A stretch of 64,000 nt of DNA, from NCBI GenBank assembly GCA_029582265.1, contig CM055819.1, forward strand, positions 12,387,087 through 12,451,086, in the 5' to 3' direction. A model generated the notes under the pieces. The model was not told the DNA's origin, searched no databases, and saw only the letters and a program-made list of their open reading frames with translations. Origin of the DNA: Zoroaster sp. YZ-2022. Lineage: Eukaryota > Echinodermata > Asteroidea > Forcipulatida > Zoroasteridae. Of the stretch, positions 31,506 through 43,469 are shown piece by piece. The position numbers and the translations under genes were made by a program. Numbering within the stretch: position 1 is the first letter of the stretch; each line of letters starts with the position of its first letter.

Positions 31506-31957
31506 TTAACCCTACCCCTTGGGTATTTTTACTAGAAAGTATCCTGAATCCACCAAAATCCACCATTTTTGTCACACACAAAATGCTGGTGTCCTGAATC
31601 CATCAGAATCCGCCAGTGTAGATATTGGACATATCCTGAATACGCCAAAATCCACCACTAAATTTCTGGCGGATTTTGGTGATTCAGGATACCATGCTCA
31701 CATGAAAATTTGTATAGTATGTTGCTGCATAGAATCCATCAAAATCTAACACATACAAGTGTTGGCTGTACATGTACAGTACATGTAACTATAATCCATC
31801 AAAATACATCAACCAACATGACCAAGCAGTTAAAACTATTGAAATCCTGAATCCATCAAAGTCCGCCATATGCTCAATGTGGAGATATCCTGAATCCGCC
31901 GAAATCCTTCAAAACAGGGGGATGGATTTGGATGGATTAAGGGGTGGTTAGGGTTAA
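31506..31957. mobile_element. TTAA-flanked MITE with CCTGAATCC internal repeats
   Basis: TTAA (31506-31509) then CCCTACCCCTT; right end AAGGGGTGGTTAGGG then TTAA (31954-31957). The interior repeats variants of TCCTGAATCCACCAAAATCC about seven times in both orientations. A decayed end of a relative is near 38300-38333. Confidence 0.65.
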
Positions 31958-32011
31958 ATAAAGGAAATGCGAAACAACATTATCTTTTGAATGACACTTC
32001 TGCTTTATTTT

Positions 32012-32042
32012 GTCATGGTCATGGTCATGGTCATGGTCATGA
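32012..32042. repeat. (CATGGT)n microsatellite
   Basis: Four to five copies of a 6-base unit. Confidence 0.8.
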
Positions 32043-32304
32043 TACTCCTTTTCCATCCATTTTTGCACCTATCAATAATAATCCATTTCATACAGGATAA
32101 AGGTTATCCAAACTTCTAGGTCTAATTTGCAATGAATAGAATAATTTTTTACAAAATACAAAATAAGTGAACCTGTACTACAGTGTAGTCCCTAGCATTA
32201 ATTGGATTTGGCTAGTATTGTTAAATCTTTAGCACTTAAAAAAAAAATCTTTTACTGGTGCATGAAAAGAAAGTCAACAGAATTTTTTAATTAAAGATAA
32301 TGGT

Positions 32305-32440
32305 TAAAGGGGCAACATTATCTCAATAAGAGCAGACTTTCAACGGGTCATGGAATCAGTGCCCTAGTGTAAGATGAACAAAGCAGGTGATTGAAAATTA
32401 CTGGCTCATTTGTTAAGCAGTCTACAAGGATAAGTCATCT
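32305..32440. repeat. Diverged foldback MITE fragment
   Basis: AGAGCAGACTTTCAACGGGTCATGGAATC and AAAATTACTGGCTCATTTGTTAAGCAG-type segments match the left half of the MITE at 24426-24634. Confidence 0.55.
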
Positions 32441-32473
32441 GAAGTTGATGGCCAGGGCAGCTGTAATGCCATG

Positions 32474-32805
32474 TTATTTCTTCATTATAAGTGTATTATA
32501 TAGTACAGCTGATGCATTGAAGAGTGTGTGAAGATATGCACTTTCATGTGAAAATCTCTCTGCTCCTCCAGCACCTTCACTGCTGTCTATATCAGTATCA
32601 GTACATAATGTATCTGAGCCAACTGTAGTCTCTACCAGTTCTTTTGCAGCAAGAGATTGGCTGTACACCAAGTCAATTGTATTCTTAGTAAATGATCTAT
32701 GAATTACCAGCGTAGGAAATGTACTTTTCAGATGTGTTTTCAGATTGTGGGACCTGTACTTACTGCAGTCAACTCCCTCCACTTCTTGTACGCACTTGAT
32801 GAAGT
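32474..32805 (-). CDS. Possible coding exon, unrecognised (mobile-element-like)
   Basis: A minus-strand frame encodes EVEGVDCSKYRSHNLKTHLK followed by STFPTLVIHRSFTKNTIDLV and YSQSLAAKELVE, then an acidic linker. The pattern of a short basic helix, FPxLxxHR and a xxVYxxxL element is protein-like. It reminds me of a domain in large uncharacterised invertebrate proteins encoded by mobile elements, but I cannot name it. The frame changes near 32790. Confidence 0.3.
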
Positions 32806-33904
32806 TACGATGTAATGACTTTGTGAAAAGAATTTCATTGTTTTTATTATTCTCTTCTGGATGACTTCTTCACAGAATTTTATGGAAAACACGGTAAAGG
32901 GGGCCAGTAACGTTAGCATTTTCCCGACGGCCATATATTTTTTGCAAATAACTACAAACACCAATCAAGTATTTCAACATGTCAGTGGACATGCAGGTTA
33001 AGGCCTAATACTCAAGATAATTGAAAACAATTCTGAAATTCTTGTAAATAATTTTAAGGACAACACTTTCAAATTTCCGTCAAAAGTGGACGGAAAAACT
33101 TACCCAAAAAATAACAACTTATAAAACGTTTTCATAGGTTAATTTTGCATGCGAAAATTATTAAATTTGTGTCAACCACGTCTTAAACATATATTTTGCA
33201 AGGTTTCAGATACATTTTTGTTGAAAAATACTTTCAAGTTTTCTTTCTGGACGTCCTTAAAAAGTCACTACTAACGTGACCACGATCCATCTCGGACGCC
33301 TCATAACGATGGCAATAAATAAGGAACACTTCTATAATTATTTTATAAAAGTTTTATTGAATTGTTGTTGTTGTTGTATTGTAATGTGCATCGTGTTTGC
33401 AAAATAAAATGAGAATCCAAGCTTGTGGATTTCTGGTAGCAGAAAAAAAAACTTTTGCTCTGCGATCGTGACTTCCGTCAAACTTTCACCGTCACGATAC
33501 CAGTTTTAAATCACGGGATATCAACCATTGGTTACGAGACTTCGATATCTGGCGATCTCATTCAATCATGGCGATAGACAATAAGTAGATCCGTTGTAGT
33601 GAGAATTAAGATCAAGGTATGTACACATTTTACAGAAACGAGGAATTAAGTAGTTCCGTCAACACCGTTGGGAGTTGTACATATAACGATAGCACAAAGT
33701 GGGTAAACGTGTGGGTAAACGTTTGGGTAATAAATACCAGTAAATTTTGCTTAGATCACGCTTAACGTTATTGTGGTGATACTGGAAGCTTTCTAGCGAT
33801 GATCGATCACGTTTTGGGGCGCTCACAAAATACACGCGCTGTTGGAGTAGACATTTTGCGTTGCCAAGGAGAAAATATGATATCGTTACATTAATTTTGA
33901 CAGA

Positions 33905-34300
33905 AAGAATGCTATGGTGACAAATATTGGACAGCGATGCCGCTAACGTGATATTTGTTTGGAAAGGATGCTAACGTGACTGTTTTCGGGACAAAAATCA
34001 TGTTATCGTTACACTTTATTGGACACCAAAATGCAGTCGTGACGAAATTTGGACATATACATGTACGGTGCTATGGTGACAAATATTGGACAGCGTTGCC
34101 GCTAACGTTATATTTGTTTACACGTCAAGGATGCTAGTGACTGTTTTCGGGACAGAAATAATGCTGTGGTTATTGGACCAAAATACTGCTAACATGATTT
34201 TGGGGGGACATATTCAGTGCTATGGTGACAAATTGTCACAATGCTTTTGCTAACGTTATATTTGTTTGGATGTAAAGTAAGCTAAGGTGACTGTGCAGTG
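33905..34300. repeat. Tandem repeat of about 150-160 bp, three copies
   Basis: GTGACAAATATTGGACAGCG begins copies near 33918 and 34077; a diverged third starts near 34226. Each contains GCTAACGT-TATATTTGTTT and GTGACTGTTTTCGGGACA or a derivative. Confidence 0.7.
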
Positions 34301-34302
34301 AA

Positions 34303-34473
34303 CAGCGGCGGCGTTACGGGGGGTGGGATGCCCCAATTTACCCCCCAATTCACCCCCCCGATGGTAAGTTAATGCTTTTTCAGCAGTACAAAATTACAAG
34401 AAAGATTAATGTTTTTCCCCTTAAATTTAAGCTGCCCCCTCCTCTTCCCCCCTCAGGTCTGGTGCCGCCGCTG
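34303..34473. mobile_element. hAT-like MITE with 8-bp target duplication
   Basis: Termini CAGCGGCGGC and GCCGCCGCTG are flanked by GCAGTGAA (34295-34302) and GCAGTTAA (34474-34481), an 8-bp duplication with one mismatch. The 171-bp interior is C-rich and non-coding. CAG-starting termini with 8-bp duplications are typical of hAT elements. Confidence 0.75.
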
Positions 34474-34959
34474 GCAGTTAACCGAAATCACGTTATCGTT
34501 ACACTTTATTTCAATCGTTTTCACCATAATCTTAGCAACTTCTCTGGGGAATACAAATCAGACGGAAGACTTAATTATTCAACAATGGGGCTGCCAATCA
34601 TTCTGACCAGGAATATTCAGAAGGCAAAAATGTAATTATGCTGTTGCCAGGACAGTACTGTTGCACAGGTCAATAATTCATCCAATAATATACATCGGGC
34701 TACATCACTGTATGAGAAAATGTGCAATTAATTACTAGATGGGTGAGTATCTCCAAATATGATTGGTTGTTCAATAAATCATAGTCTTCATGTACGCCCA
34801 CTTTTTCCAGGTCTCCAAATTTACCCCCAGTTTTCAGTTCCAGGTGCGGTGCCGACATTTCCAGAAATCAGAGGATCCAGATCTTTGGAACACTGCCAAG
34901 AAGAGTTGTTAACTCTTCTGAAACTAATCGACTGTTTGCTGCACTACATGTACACATTT

Positions 34960-35045
34960 ACTAGATAGAAAGAGATTTAAAGCGCATACGATCATTTCGG
35001 CATGTAGCATGCGCTATATAAGCTAATAAATTATTATTAAATTAT
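34960..35045 (+). repeat. LINE/SINE 3' tail
   Basis: AAAGCGCATACGATC and GCATGCGCTATATAAGC followed by AATAAATTATTATTAAATTATT is the usual 3' end of L2/CR1 LINEs or SINEs that borrow it. The upstream body is not recognised. Confidence 0.55.
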
Positions 35046-35441
35046 TAAGAGAGGCCCGGGCTATGGGCCACTCCGAAAAATAATACTTGTACATACAAAT
35101 AAAAAAATATATACATACCCTCACTTTTAGTGGCAGTACATTTTCAAGCAGAAGCAGTCAGACCAATAACATTAACAAATTAAAAGGAATGATTTTGGAG
35201 AATTTTACGCTCAGACATATAAAGCTGCTAAAATAAAAATAAAAATCGTCCAAGGAGGCACTGGGATTTACCAATGGTGGAACAAGAACGGTGAGGAACG
35301 GGGACAAAAAAATTATTATTATCGGCGTCCCCCCCCCAAAAAAAATAAATCATGTAAATATTTTAAAATTGATATTAAAAATGCCTTCAATATGCTTCGA
35401 GAATACATTAATTCCAAGGATAATGATTAACAGCTCCGTTG

Positions 35442-35636
35442 CAGCGGCGTAGCCACGACTTTTTCAGTGGAGGACGGGGGAAAATTGCTTTTCAGTGGGG
35501 GCTCAGGGTATATGGTATTTTCCCTTTTCTTTTTCTTTTCTGTTTTTGGGGCACTATGAGGATTTTTCGTGGGGGGAACCTGGGGGGCACGCTCCCCGGC
35601 ACGCTCCCCGGCACGCTCCCCGTGGCTACGCCGCTG
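35442..35636. mobile_element. hAT-like MITE with perfect 8-bp target duplication
   Basis: A 16-bp perfect terminal repeat, CAGCGGCGTAGCCACG, is present at both ends, flanked by CTCCGTTG on both sides (35434-35441 and 35637-35644). Near the right end the 12-base unit GCACGCTCCCCG repeats three times. The element is 195 bp and non-coding. Confidence 0.9.
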
Positions 35637-35644
35637 CTCCGTTG

Positions 35645-36900
35645 ATGTTAACTTATGCTGAGTTCATAAGCCATCATAAGCATTCGTGCTGAGAGCCGCC
35701 AGACTTGGTGATAAAAATATTGTGATACACTGAAGATATCTGTGGACAGAACTTGTGTCCCTAAAATATTTATTTTAGATCTATTTAAACCAAACCTCTG
35801 GTAGCAACATTCTTTTGGGAAAAAAATGCTCTATTTTTAGCGCATCCTCAAAACTGACACAAAGGATTTCAGTCGCGGCGTTTTGTCAGTCTCCCGAACG
35901 AGAGCCCCATGGAGCCACAATTGGACCACAAGGGACTATGAAATAAATGTCATTGTGGCATTTTGTCGGTCGGTAGCACAGCCGCTGAGCATGGTTGGCT
36001 TATTAGCATAACAAAGGGCTTCGAAATTTAGCTGTAGATTGAATCTTTGTGCCGCAAAGGTTCGCTGGGGCAAAGAGGAGCTGGCTATCGGCTCTTCGCG
36101 GGAGCGCCGCGGCCCGACTTTGCACGCCGATTTTTGTTTGTTTGGTGGTTTGCTATTTATAATGTACTACTTCTAATGTAAGGATTTGCAAACAGCAGCA
36201 GCTACATGAACAAGACCATGCAAACTCTGAAACAAACAAGAGATACATAATTATTTTTACACATACATAGTTAATTATATAATTAATTACAATAATTATA
36301 TACACGTACATAGTAGTTAATTTTCATTCCATTGGTACAAGAAAAATCAAACATTATCATTATTTGTCCAAAACACTGTCACGTTAGCAGTACTTATTTT
36401 AAGAATATCAATTAAACAACACATCATAAGCTATTTTTGTTACTATATTTAGATGTATTAATCAACATCAGAAATGACTTATGTGAGACCCTAGGTTCCA
36501 GATATGTTATGATGGGGATAAATGGCAAGTTGTTACAAGACTCTAATGTGATGAATGCTAACGTGACAAAACACTCTATATTGTCCTTGACATATGTCAC
36601 GTTAGCAGTACTGTTTTTGGTGTGTCTTAAAGATTTAGTTGACAAGTAACAAAGTTATTACATGGTAAAAACTTAATAGTTACTATTAGTTTGTTTATCA
36701 TCTTTATAGTTGAGAAAACTTTTTTTAAATTTTTTTAAAAACTTTATCAGTTTCATGTGCATTGCAATGCATTTATCAAAAATCAAAGTGCTGTAAAAAG
36801 ATAAAAACATTAAAAGTTATCTTTTTTCCACTTATGATCAATGGTAAATATGTATTTCATCAAGTACCACTCACCCAAAAAGTTATAGGAACGATTTTAA
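35645..36900. other. Intergenic stretch, GC-rich near 36.05 kb
   Basis: No gene supported. The segment 36040-36130 is notably GC-rich. GTCACGTTAGCAGTACT occurs at 36376 and 36594, and its inverse GCTAACGTGAC at 36556. Confidence 0.45.
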
Positions 36901-36960
36901 ATGTTGGACCCTGTGGTAGGTTACTGGCCCCCTTTACTGTGTTTTCTGTCATTGTACCAA

Positions 36961-37302
36961 ATAGGTATTTCATCTGATGGATCTGGCCTTGTCAAGAATT
37001 GGGTACATACTCATTATAGCAAAGACAATGATAGCAAACTTCTAAACCCACAAGATCTTTATCTTCGATTTGCAAAAGTAACCTCTCATCCTTCCGTTGG
37101 GCTGCTTCAAACAGTTGGCATGCAATCAAGGTTTGGCACTGTGAATACTTATCACAGTTTTTTTTCTCAATTTTTCTCGGTTTGCCAGGGAGGAACTCTG
37201 ATGAAGACCACGGTTTTCTTCTCTGGGGTTCAGTGCTGCATTCTCACCGCTCAACCTCATCTTGACCTGAATATGTATGAAGAAAGAATGATAAATATTT
37301 AA
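36961..37302 (+). CDS. Possible coding segment, unrecognised
   Basis: A frame encodes SSDGSGLVKNWVHTHYSKDN and NPQDLYLRFAKVTSHPSVGL, which looks protein-like, then loses coding character after about 37150. It may start after a splice acceptor-like CAAATAG (36964). No domain identified. Confidence 0.25.
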   Translation: MGISSDGSGLVKNWVHTHYSKDNDSKLLNPQDLYLRFAKVTSHPSVGLLQTVGMQSRFGTVNTYHSFFSQFFSVCQGGTLMKTTVFFSGVQCCILTAQPHLDLNMYEERMINI

Positions 37303-37448
37303 TAGAAATAGAGGAATAAGGGAGTAAGGGGAATGGGCATTGTAGACAGAAAGAGAGGGAAAATTAACAAAAGTACACACACAAGACAAGGTAAACAGAC
37401 AGAAAGAAACGAAAAAGCATATAACTAGAAACAATTTTACTGCATACT

Positions 37449-37840
37449 AAGCTTGGGCGATAAACACGATAATATTTAATATCGCGATACTTAGTTTGTT
37501 ATTCGATTACAATATCGAGAACCTTTTTAAGTTATCGGCATATCGGCGAATTGCGAATAAAAATATATCACGATAAAAAATAAATCGACATTGTGAGTCA
37601 AGTCAGAAATTCCATGGAAACAAAATCAGAACAGTCTTTTGAGCTTTTAGAAATGAGAAACAAAAGCACACTACTTCAGAAGTACATACATGCTCTGCAA
37701 ATGAATTTGCAATTTATTGTGACATTTGTAGAGGGGTACATACCTGTGGTTATCGGCTCTAAAGCAATCATGCATGAAAATCGCGATATATGTTTGCCGA
37801 TATATCGTGGATGAAAAAAAAATCGATGTCGCCCAAGCTT
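37449..37840. mobile_element. Mutator-like MITE with perfect 10-bp target duplication
   Basis: The ends are AAGCTTGGGCGA and TCGCCCAAGCTT, flanked by ACTGCATACT on both sides (37439-37448 and 37841-37850). A 9-11 bp duplication points to the Mutator superfamily. The 392-bp interior is rich in small palindromes (ATATCGCGATA, GATATATCG) and is non-coding. Confidence 0.85.
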
Positions 37841-37850
37841 ACTGCATACT

Positions 37851-39141
37851 TGAAACTTGATTGCATTTTTCAATATTTGCCTACATGTACCTTGATGTTT
37901 CTGTTTCTTCTCATTTCTTTTCTCAGCCCTGCAAATGGCATGGAAGCATTTGTACCACTCAGAGTGGTACCCATAAATCTGTAAATCAAATGTTAATTAA
38001 TTTTAGTTATGTCGGCTATTCATCCAATCATACATACATGTAAACTAAAAAATAAATGGGTCAGCATCCATCTTCATTGTATACACTATGAACAATTAAC
38101 GTAAGTTCCCCAAAACAAGCATCTTTTCCATGCTTATTCACACTGCCAAAGGTTGAATATTCTTGGCCCATGTACAAAGTTATGTTTGTGCAACTACATA
38201 CAAGTATTACTTTTAAGTATGTATGTATCTGATAAAACTCCATTATAAAGATCCCATTTTTAAACAGTGCTGATTTTTTTTCCCAAAAAAGTGCCCCTTT
38301 GAGGATTTTGATGGATTTGGGGTGGTTAGGGTTATTTTATAGTTTATTTTGTTGGTCAAGGTTATTTTGTTGGTCAAGGTATTAACATGGTAACTATTGA
38401 AAATAATCACCATGAATGATCTTTTTTGAAAATGTCACTTCTAAAAAGTATGATAATATGTCAACAATAGACACGATATTGAGGGACAGACGAGAATGAG
38501 ATATTACAGATGTTATATTGTCAAGGATATTTTTCATATAAGTCCAACTATTTTACCAAAAATATGTAGTCTGATTAGGTCCAGATATTTTTCAAATTCA
38601 TTTAAAAATAATTCCTACGTTACCTGTAACAGAGATTCTGAGAGTTATTCGTTAGCGGCGACGTGTCGATCGCTTATATTATACATATGTTGTGTACGTT
38701 AGCTCCAGTCCTTGCTCCATGGTTAGACATGGTTTATTGGCAATATCACACTCAACCATACCATCTATTTCTTCCATCCACTTGCACATGAAAGAAACTT
38801 TGTCCAACTCATTTCCGAAAATGATAACAATTTGGATTCCATGCTAGACAAATGCATAATATATTTTCTGCGACGCATTTTCTGCAGACGGGCACAACAG
38901 GGAAGCCATTGTTGCTGCTGCATGCTGCGTATATGCATGGCGCGCTGGGTCATGACCTTACAAGTGTAACAGCTCTAGCTATAGGTTAATTTACCACCAC
39001 TGTCGCTGTGTGGTAACTCTGTTGAAACGAACGTATTATATTCTAATTAGATACTGCAGTGAATGTATTTACGAGGCATATACACACACTGTAGGCCTAT
39101 ATATCTGTGTGTAAGAAAACGTCAAGGCCGAGTGTCATGTG
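37851..39141. other. AT-rich stretch, remnant TTAA-MITE end near 38.3 kb
   Basis: No gene. GATGGATTTGGGGTGGTTAGGG (38308-38330) resembles the right end of the element at 31506-31957. Confidence 0.5.
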
Positions 39142-39507
39142 GAGTGTCGTGGCCGAGCAGTCTAGCTTACCGGACTCAAGTTCTGGTGTTAGCAGCAGAA
39201 TGTGGGTTGGAATCCCGGCCGTGACACTTGTGTCCTTGAGCAAGACACTTAACCATAATTGCTTCTCTCCACCCAGGGGTTAAATGGGTACCTGTGAGGG
39301 CAGAGTTGGTTGATTAGCCCTACATGTATATGCGCTGTAATGGCAGCAATTGAGCTGTATACTCCCCAGGGAGCTGAGATGGTTTCAGGAATGATTTATG
39401 AGCCTTATGAGCCTCATGAGCAGGGGTAATAATATAATGCGCCTTGAGCACCACTCAGTTGGTGGATACGTGCGCTATATAAGTCCACACATTATTATTA
39501 TTATTAA
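39142..39507 (+). mobile_element. tRNA-derived SINE
   Basis: The head has an A box (GTGGCCGAGCAGTC) and a B box (GGTTGGAATCC), resembling tRNA-Ser/Leu with a long variable arm. The body contains CCTTGAGCAAGACACTTAACC and CTCTCCACCCAGGGG, a central domain found in several animal SINEs. The tail is GCGCTATATAAGTCC then ATTATTATTATTATTA, shared with LINE tails such as that at 26040, implying L2/CR1 machinery mobilised it. Pol III internal promoter elements are the two boxes. Confidence 0.85.
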
Positions 39508-39540
39508 GGCCGTTCACACAGTATGGCTGTATGGCTTAAA

Positions 39541-40108
39541 CAGTGCTACTTCTGAAAAGTTGTTCATTTAAACTTCTGTTTTCGACCGGAAGGAGAGGTC
39601 AAATTGGGGTCATGTCTGTGTAAGAAATGTGACATAGTTCAAGGTCTTTAAGATGATGCAAAGATTGTGAAAATATTTTCTGTGGTTCATGAGATATGAT
39701 TTTTTGAAATATTCAACTTCCGGTTTCGACCGGAAGGAGAGGTCGGATTGGGGTCACGTCTGTGTACGAAAAATCACATAATTAAAGATCTATAACATGG
39801 TGTAAAGATTGTGAAAATATCATTTGTGGTTCATGAGATATGATTTTTTGAAAATATTAAACTTTGATTTAGTGTAATTCGATATCTTAAGACCTCACTA
39901 TGACGTCACAACTTAGTGTAAGACTACATGTTAAGGTCTAACTACAAAATGTATGTGTGAAGTTTTAAGGTTCTGTGAACTCTGCAACTATGTTTTTTTC
40001 TCTGGATAAGTCTTATTGAGAAGAAGAAGAAGAAGAAGAAGAAGAAGAAAAAAATAAAAAATAAAACGAACAATATCAAGAGGTGTTTGGGCACCAACCC
40101 AAACACCT
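39541..40108 (-). mobile_element. Helitron-like element, family 3, 5' part
   Basis: In minus orientation it begins with a terminal palindrome (AGGTGTTTGGG / CCCAAACACCT, 40085-40108 region), then ATTGTTCG, T-rich sequence and a (CTT)n run (40020-40048 on plus as GAA). Two monomers follow, with the palindrome CTTCCGG-TTTCGA-CCGGAAG and AGGTCA-N5-GGGTCA, plus TGACGTCA near 39901. It is homologous to the 45-64 kb units. No 3' hairpin/CTAG was found nearby, so it is truncated. Confidence 0.6.
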
Positions 40109-41450
40109 AAATATGGGTGTTGTTCATGCAGCCGAACCGAACTGGTGAGCCGTTGGCCTCACAGAGTTGCACAAGAACACAGGCCGGCGACGACATCGAT
40201 AAGAATGCTCCTTCACTGGCAGCCCACAACGATCGCCTCCACACTACAGACTGGTATATGTAATATCTCTGAATTTGTTTGTTACATTTTAGGTTAAATC
40301 TACAGTATGTAATATAATTGAGTTTGCTGTATGGTTTGTGTACCAACATAATGAAAATAAAATTCGGCCCATGTTTTACAGTACCTATACATGTTACAGT
40401 ACCTATACATGGGACAAACTGGAGAATATAAATACAATTGTATGATTGATATTAAAATATTTATCGGGTTGTTTAGGCCCAATCCTGTTTTAATTATTTA
40501 CACGGCTGGCAAATTCATAATTGTAAAAATGCTGGTAAAATATTTGTGCATTTTGAAATGTTTTGTTGTCTTTTATTTAAATGAAGCTGTTCTTGGGCAA
40601 TTTAGTTATAATAGAGTTTATTGACAGTACTGCATGGATGTTGGGATGGATCTAGAAACATTGATCTGATGCCTAACCACAGGAACCCTAGAAACTGCAA
40701 TATGGAGCCAGGGCTGTTGAGGGCTTATAACAAAATTAATTCAGCAATTTTATTTAAATTATGTGCATGAAACCACCATCCTATCCCAAACATTGCTGGA
40801 TTGAGGAACAAAGATAATAATCAACATAAACCAGATAACTTAAAGATGAACTCTCTTAGTGCTTTTGTGAGCGATAATAAACACTAGGGGGCCTACATAC
40901 ATGTACTTGCATACTTGTACATCATTTTAGCTGATAATTTTACCCGACTGCATTAGTTTCTGATGGTAAGATCTCAGCCTAAAGAGCCAATAATAATTGT
41001 ACTTGGACATAAAATGTTCTACAATGTGTTAAGCTCACAAAGCACATGAAACATTTAATGAATTCTGTAATAAATATTACAGAATGATGGCACTGAGGGC
41101 TTCAGATATCCAGACTTGGATGAATAATGTATTGAAACTCTAGTGTCAAAACATTCTATTAAAGGTACATATAGGAATTTGGAAATGTGCATGTACATGC
41201 ACATTGATATCAACCATGTAGTTTTTGAAGAAATATATCATAAGACTAACATATAAAAAACATTACATGCTCATGTTTTGAACGACTAAAACCTAAGGAG
41301 AAAACACTTCAAGATGGAACAATTTCTCAGAATGATTGATACATGTACATGTACGTATACCAACTTTATACCAGGTACGGTCTTATAATTAGATAATAAT
41401 TATTTTGATAATTTGTCAATTATCAATGTTGTTCAGGACTTATAAATTGC
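40109..41450. other. AT-rich stretch without recognised genes
   Basis: No gene. Contains a short direct repeat GTACCTATACATG (40381-40410). Confidence 0.5.
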
Positions 41451-41499
41451 AGTACCTTTAAACCCTCTGATTTTATTGTTAATACATTACACAGTTTAC

Positions 41500-42200
41500 A
41501 AGAGAGTATTTGTGTTTACATAAAACTGGTTCTTTATTTTTCACTATTGTTAATTGATCTGAAAATAAACTGGATATTATGTTGAACTTGCAAAGTGACT
41601 CCAATGACAGCATAAATAATTTATTTATTTATTTTAAAAATAGAATACATACTGGCATGGTATATACTTGGTACATTACCAGTTAGTGTACAACTCAATT
41701 GAAAAAAACCCCCTTAGAAAACAGTATTCCAAATCAGAGGTAACAGCGGTCATATATCTTGGGTTTTTTAATACACAAGTCTATAGGTGTCAAAATGAGG
41801 CTGATGTTCAAATAGACTGGTGACATTCGCATTGTGAACAATGTACATGGAGTTCATTTGATTAAGGGAATACATATCTGCAGAATCTGATATCTCACTG
41901 CAAAAATGAATCAAAGCACAAAAATAATAATATAATATGGTAGGTTGCAGGTTCAAATTTTAAGAAGGGTATTCTGTTTCCTCATGCAATCTTCATGCTT
42001 GAAGGTCATTGTTGGAGTAATTGAATAATCATATTTAAAGCCTCTGTTTATACATATGTACATTACACACTTTACATTCTATTTACATGAACATGTACAA
42101 ATGTAACTGGTTCTTTAATTTTCACCATTGATAATTACTGTGACCTGAAAGAAACCCAGATATGTTAAACTTGTAAAGTGACTCCAATGACGCATCTGTT
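41500..42200. repeat. Imperfect tandem duplication, about 575 bp apart
   Basis: AACTGGTTCTTTATTTTTCAC (41525) through CAAAGTGACTCCAATGACAG (41590) recurs diverged at 42110-42195. A linked segment, CCTCATGCAATCTTCATGC (41980), recurs at 43222. Confidence 0.55.
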
Positions 42201-42582
42201 TAAACAAGTAAATTTTCAATTTAAAAAAAATTATTATTGATGGTTTATTAAAACAATTTGAACTTGTAGCCAAAGGCTAAATTGAGTCAAATTTAACATA
42301 AAATATCCAAAATAAAAACATTACAATTACAGTATAAAAATAGATATGATCATTTATATTTAAAGATTCAGTTATATAAGAGTATTGATATTGACTTTAA
42401 TTAAAATATTAAATATTAAAATAAAATGAAGAATGGATAGAAAAACAGACAACCAATTATACAGTATATTGTGTACACATGCATATTTCACACAATACAG
42501 TTTGGAAACCATCAGTGGTCATTATAAAGGTCTATAAATGTCTTAGACATTGTGGTGTACCTTTGGGGGGATGACACCTGAG

Positions 42583-43085
42583 GCTCTATTATTATTATTA
42601 TTATTACCATCATCTTCATTATCATTATCATCATTATCATTATCATGTTTATTAAAAAACACACCTTTTGCAGCCCAAAGGCTGAATTGCACAGTGCTTA
42701 TAAATAAACAACTATAATAAATAGCAAAATCCATTAAGTTCGAATAACGATAAAAATAATAAAATGTAAATTACTTCATTTGTTAAGTAGTCTAGTGAGG
42801 TATGGCACAGGACTGTTCCTGAATCTGTTCGAGGTGAAAGAGTGCCCTTCAAGGACCCGATTTGATCTGAGGTTCATAGAGTGTGAAATTTTAGTTTTAG
42901 GGAACCATTTGCTAAATCTACTCGAGTTGTAAGTTTTAATGGCAAATTTGGTACAAACAGAGGTTCTTCTATCATGGAGGGGTGTCAGACCTAAAGTGGA
43001 TAACGCTTCAACGTAATGGGTTTTTGTGCTGTTATGTTTCACATTAAACAAGTTTATTTTATATTTGGATTCTGTCGTATTTATT
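42583..43085 (-). mobile_element. LINE 3' fragment with (AAT)n tail
   Basis: In minus orientation a coding end (42776-43085) with LSTLGLTPLHDRRTSVCTKF, WFPKTK and NSPVPYLTRLLN is followed by a 3' region and a tail of AAT repeats (42583-42606 on plus as ATT). The RR...KFA...WFP...R-SP-PYLTRLLN pattern is the C-terminal end of CR1/Jockey-type RT proteins. 5'-truncated. Confidence 0.7.
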
Positions 43086-43160
43086 TTACAAACGGAATAC
43101 TGGCATGGCATGTACATGTACATGTACAGTGTACATACATGTACATGTATGTACATTGAC
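43086..43160. repeat. ACATGTACATG-type simple repeat
   Basis: Repeated TACATGTACATG units; similar short runs are scattered over the window. Confidence 0.7.
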
Positions 43161-43307
43161 TAATCTATGAATATTTGTCTGGCATATAGATTGTGTATAA
43201 ATTAGAAACAAAACTTATATTTCCTCATGCAATCTATATCATAGCTTGAAAGTCATTGTTTGAATAATTGAATAATCATATTTCAATAATTTATGCCTAT
43301 TAAAGGC

Positions 43308-43455
43308 ATTGTCACGATCAACAGGGCATGGAATCGGAGTGCATAATTTTAGATTAACCTGGTGACTGAAAATAATACCCCACATGATAAGGTCATTACC
43401 TTTGCTGCTGCATAAATGAGCCAGTAATTTACAGTCACTATGTTCATCTTTAACT
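43308..43455. repeat. Diverged foldback MITE
   Basis: TTGTCACGATCAACAGGGCA and GCATGGAATCGG at the left, ATGAGCCAGTAATTTACAGTC at the right, match the MITE at 24426-24634. Confidence 0.55.
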
Positions 43456-43469
43456 AGGACAGTGATTCT

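Larger units (their letters stand above)
32884..36950. mobile_element. Candidate large DNA transposon with inverted ends
   Basis: GAAAACACGGTAAAGGGGGC near 32882 is mirrored by GCCCCCTTTACTGTGTTTTC near 36926. The mirrored part extends inward through CAGTAAC. Just inside both ends the motif TAACGTGAC/GTCACGTTA recurs (33265, 33945, 33970, 36376, 36556, 36594), as subterminal transposase sites do in some DNA transposons. No transposase is seen between the ends. Target duplication is unclear (perhaps TG). It may instead be two unrelated inverted copies. Confidence 0.35.

Noticed and set aside
31940..31957. Telomere-like GGTTAGGGTTAA
   Set aside because: A single occurrence explained by the right end of a TTAA-flanked MITE; there is no TTAGGG array.
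39142..39230. Functional tRNA gene
   Set aside because: A and B boxes are present, but the cloverleaf is imperfect and the segment continues into a SINE body with an (ATT)n tail.
39124..39512. AAGGCCG as target duplication of the SINE
   Set aside because: The left copy is separated from the SINE head by about a dozen bases, so the match is probably chance.
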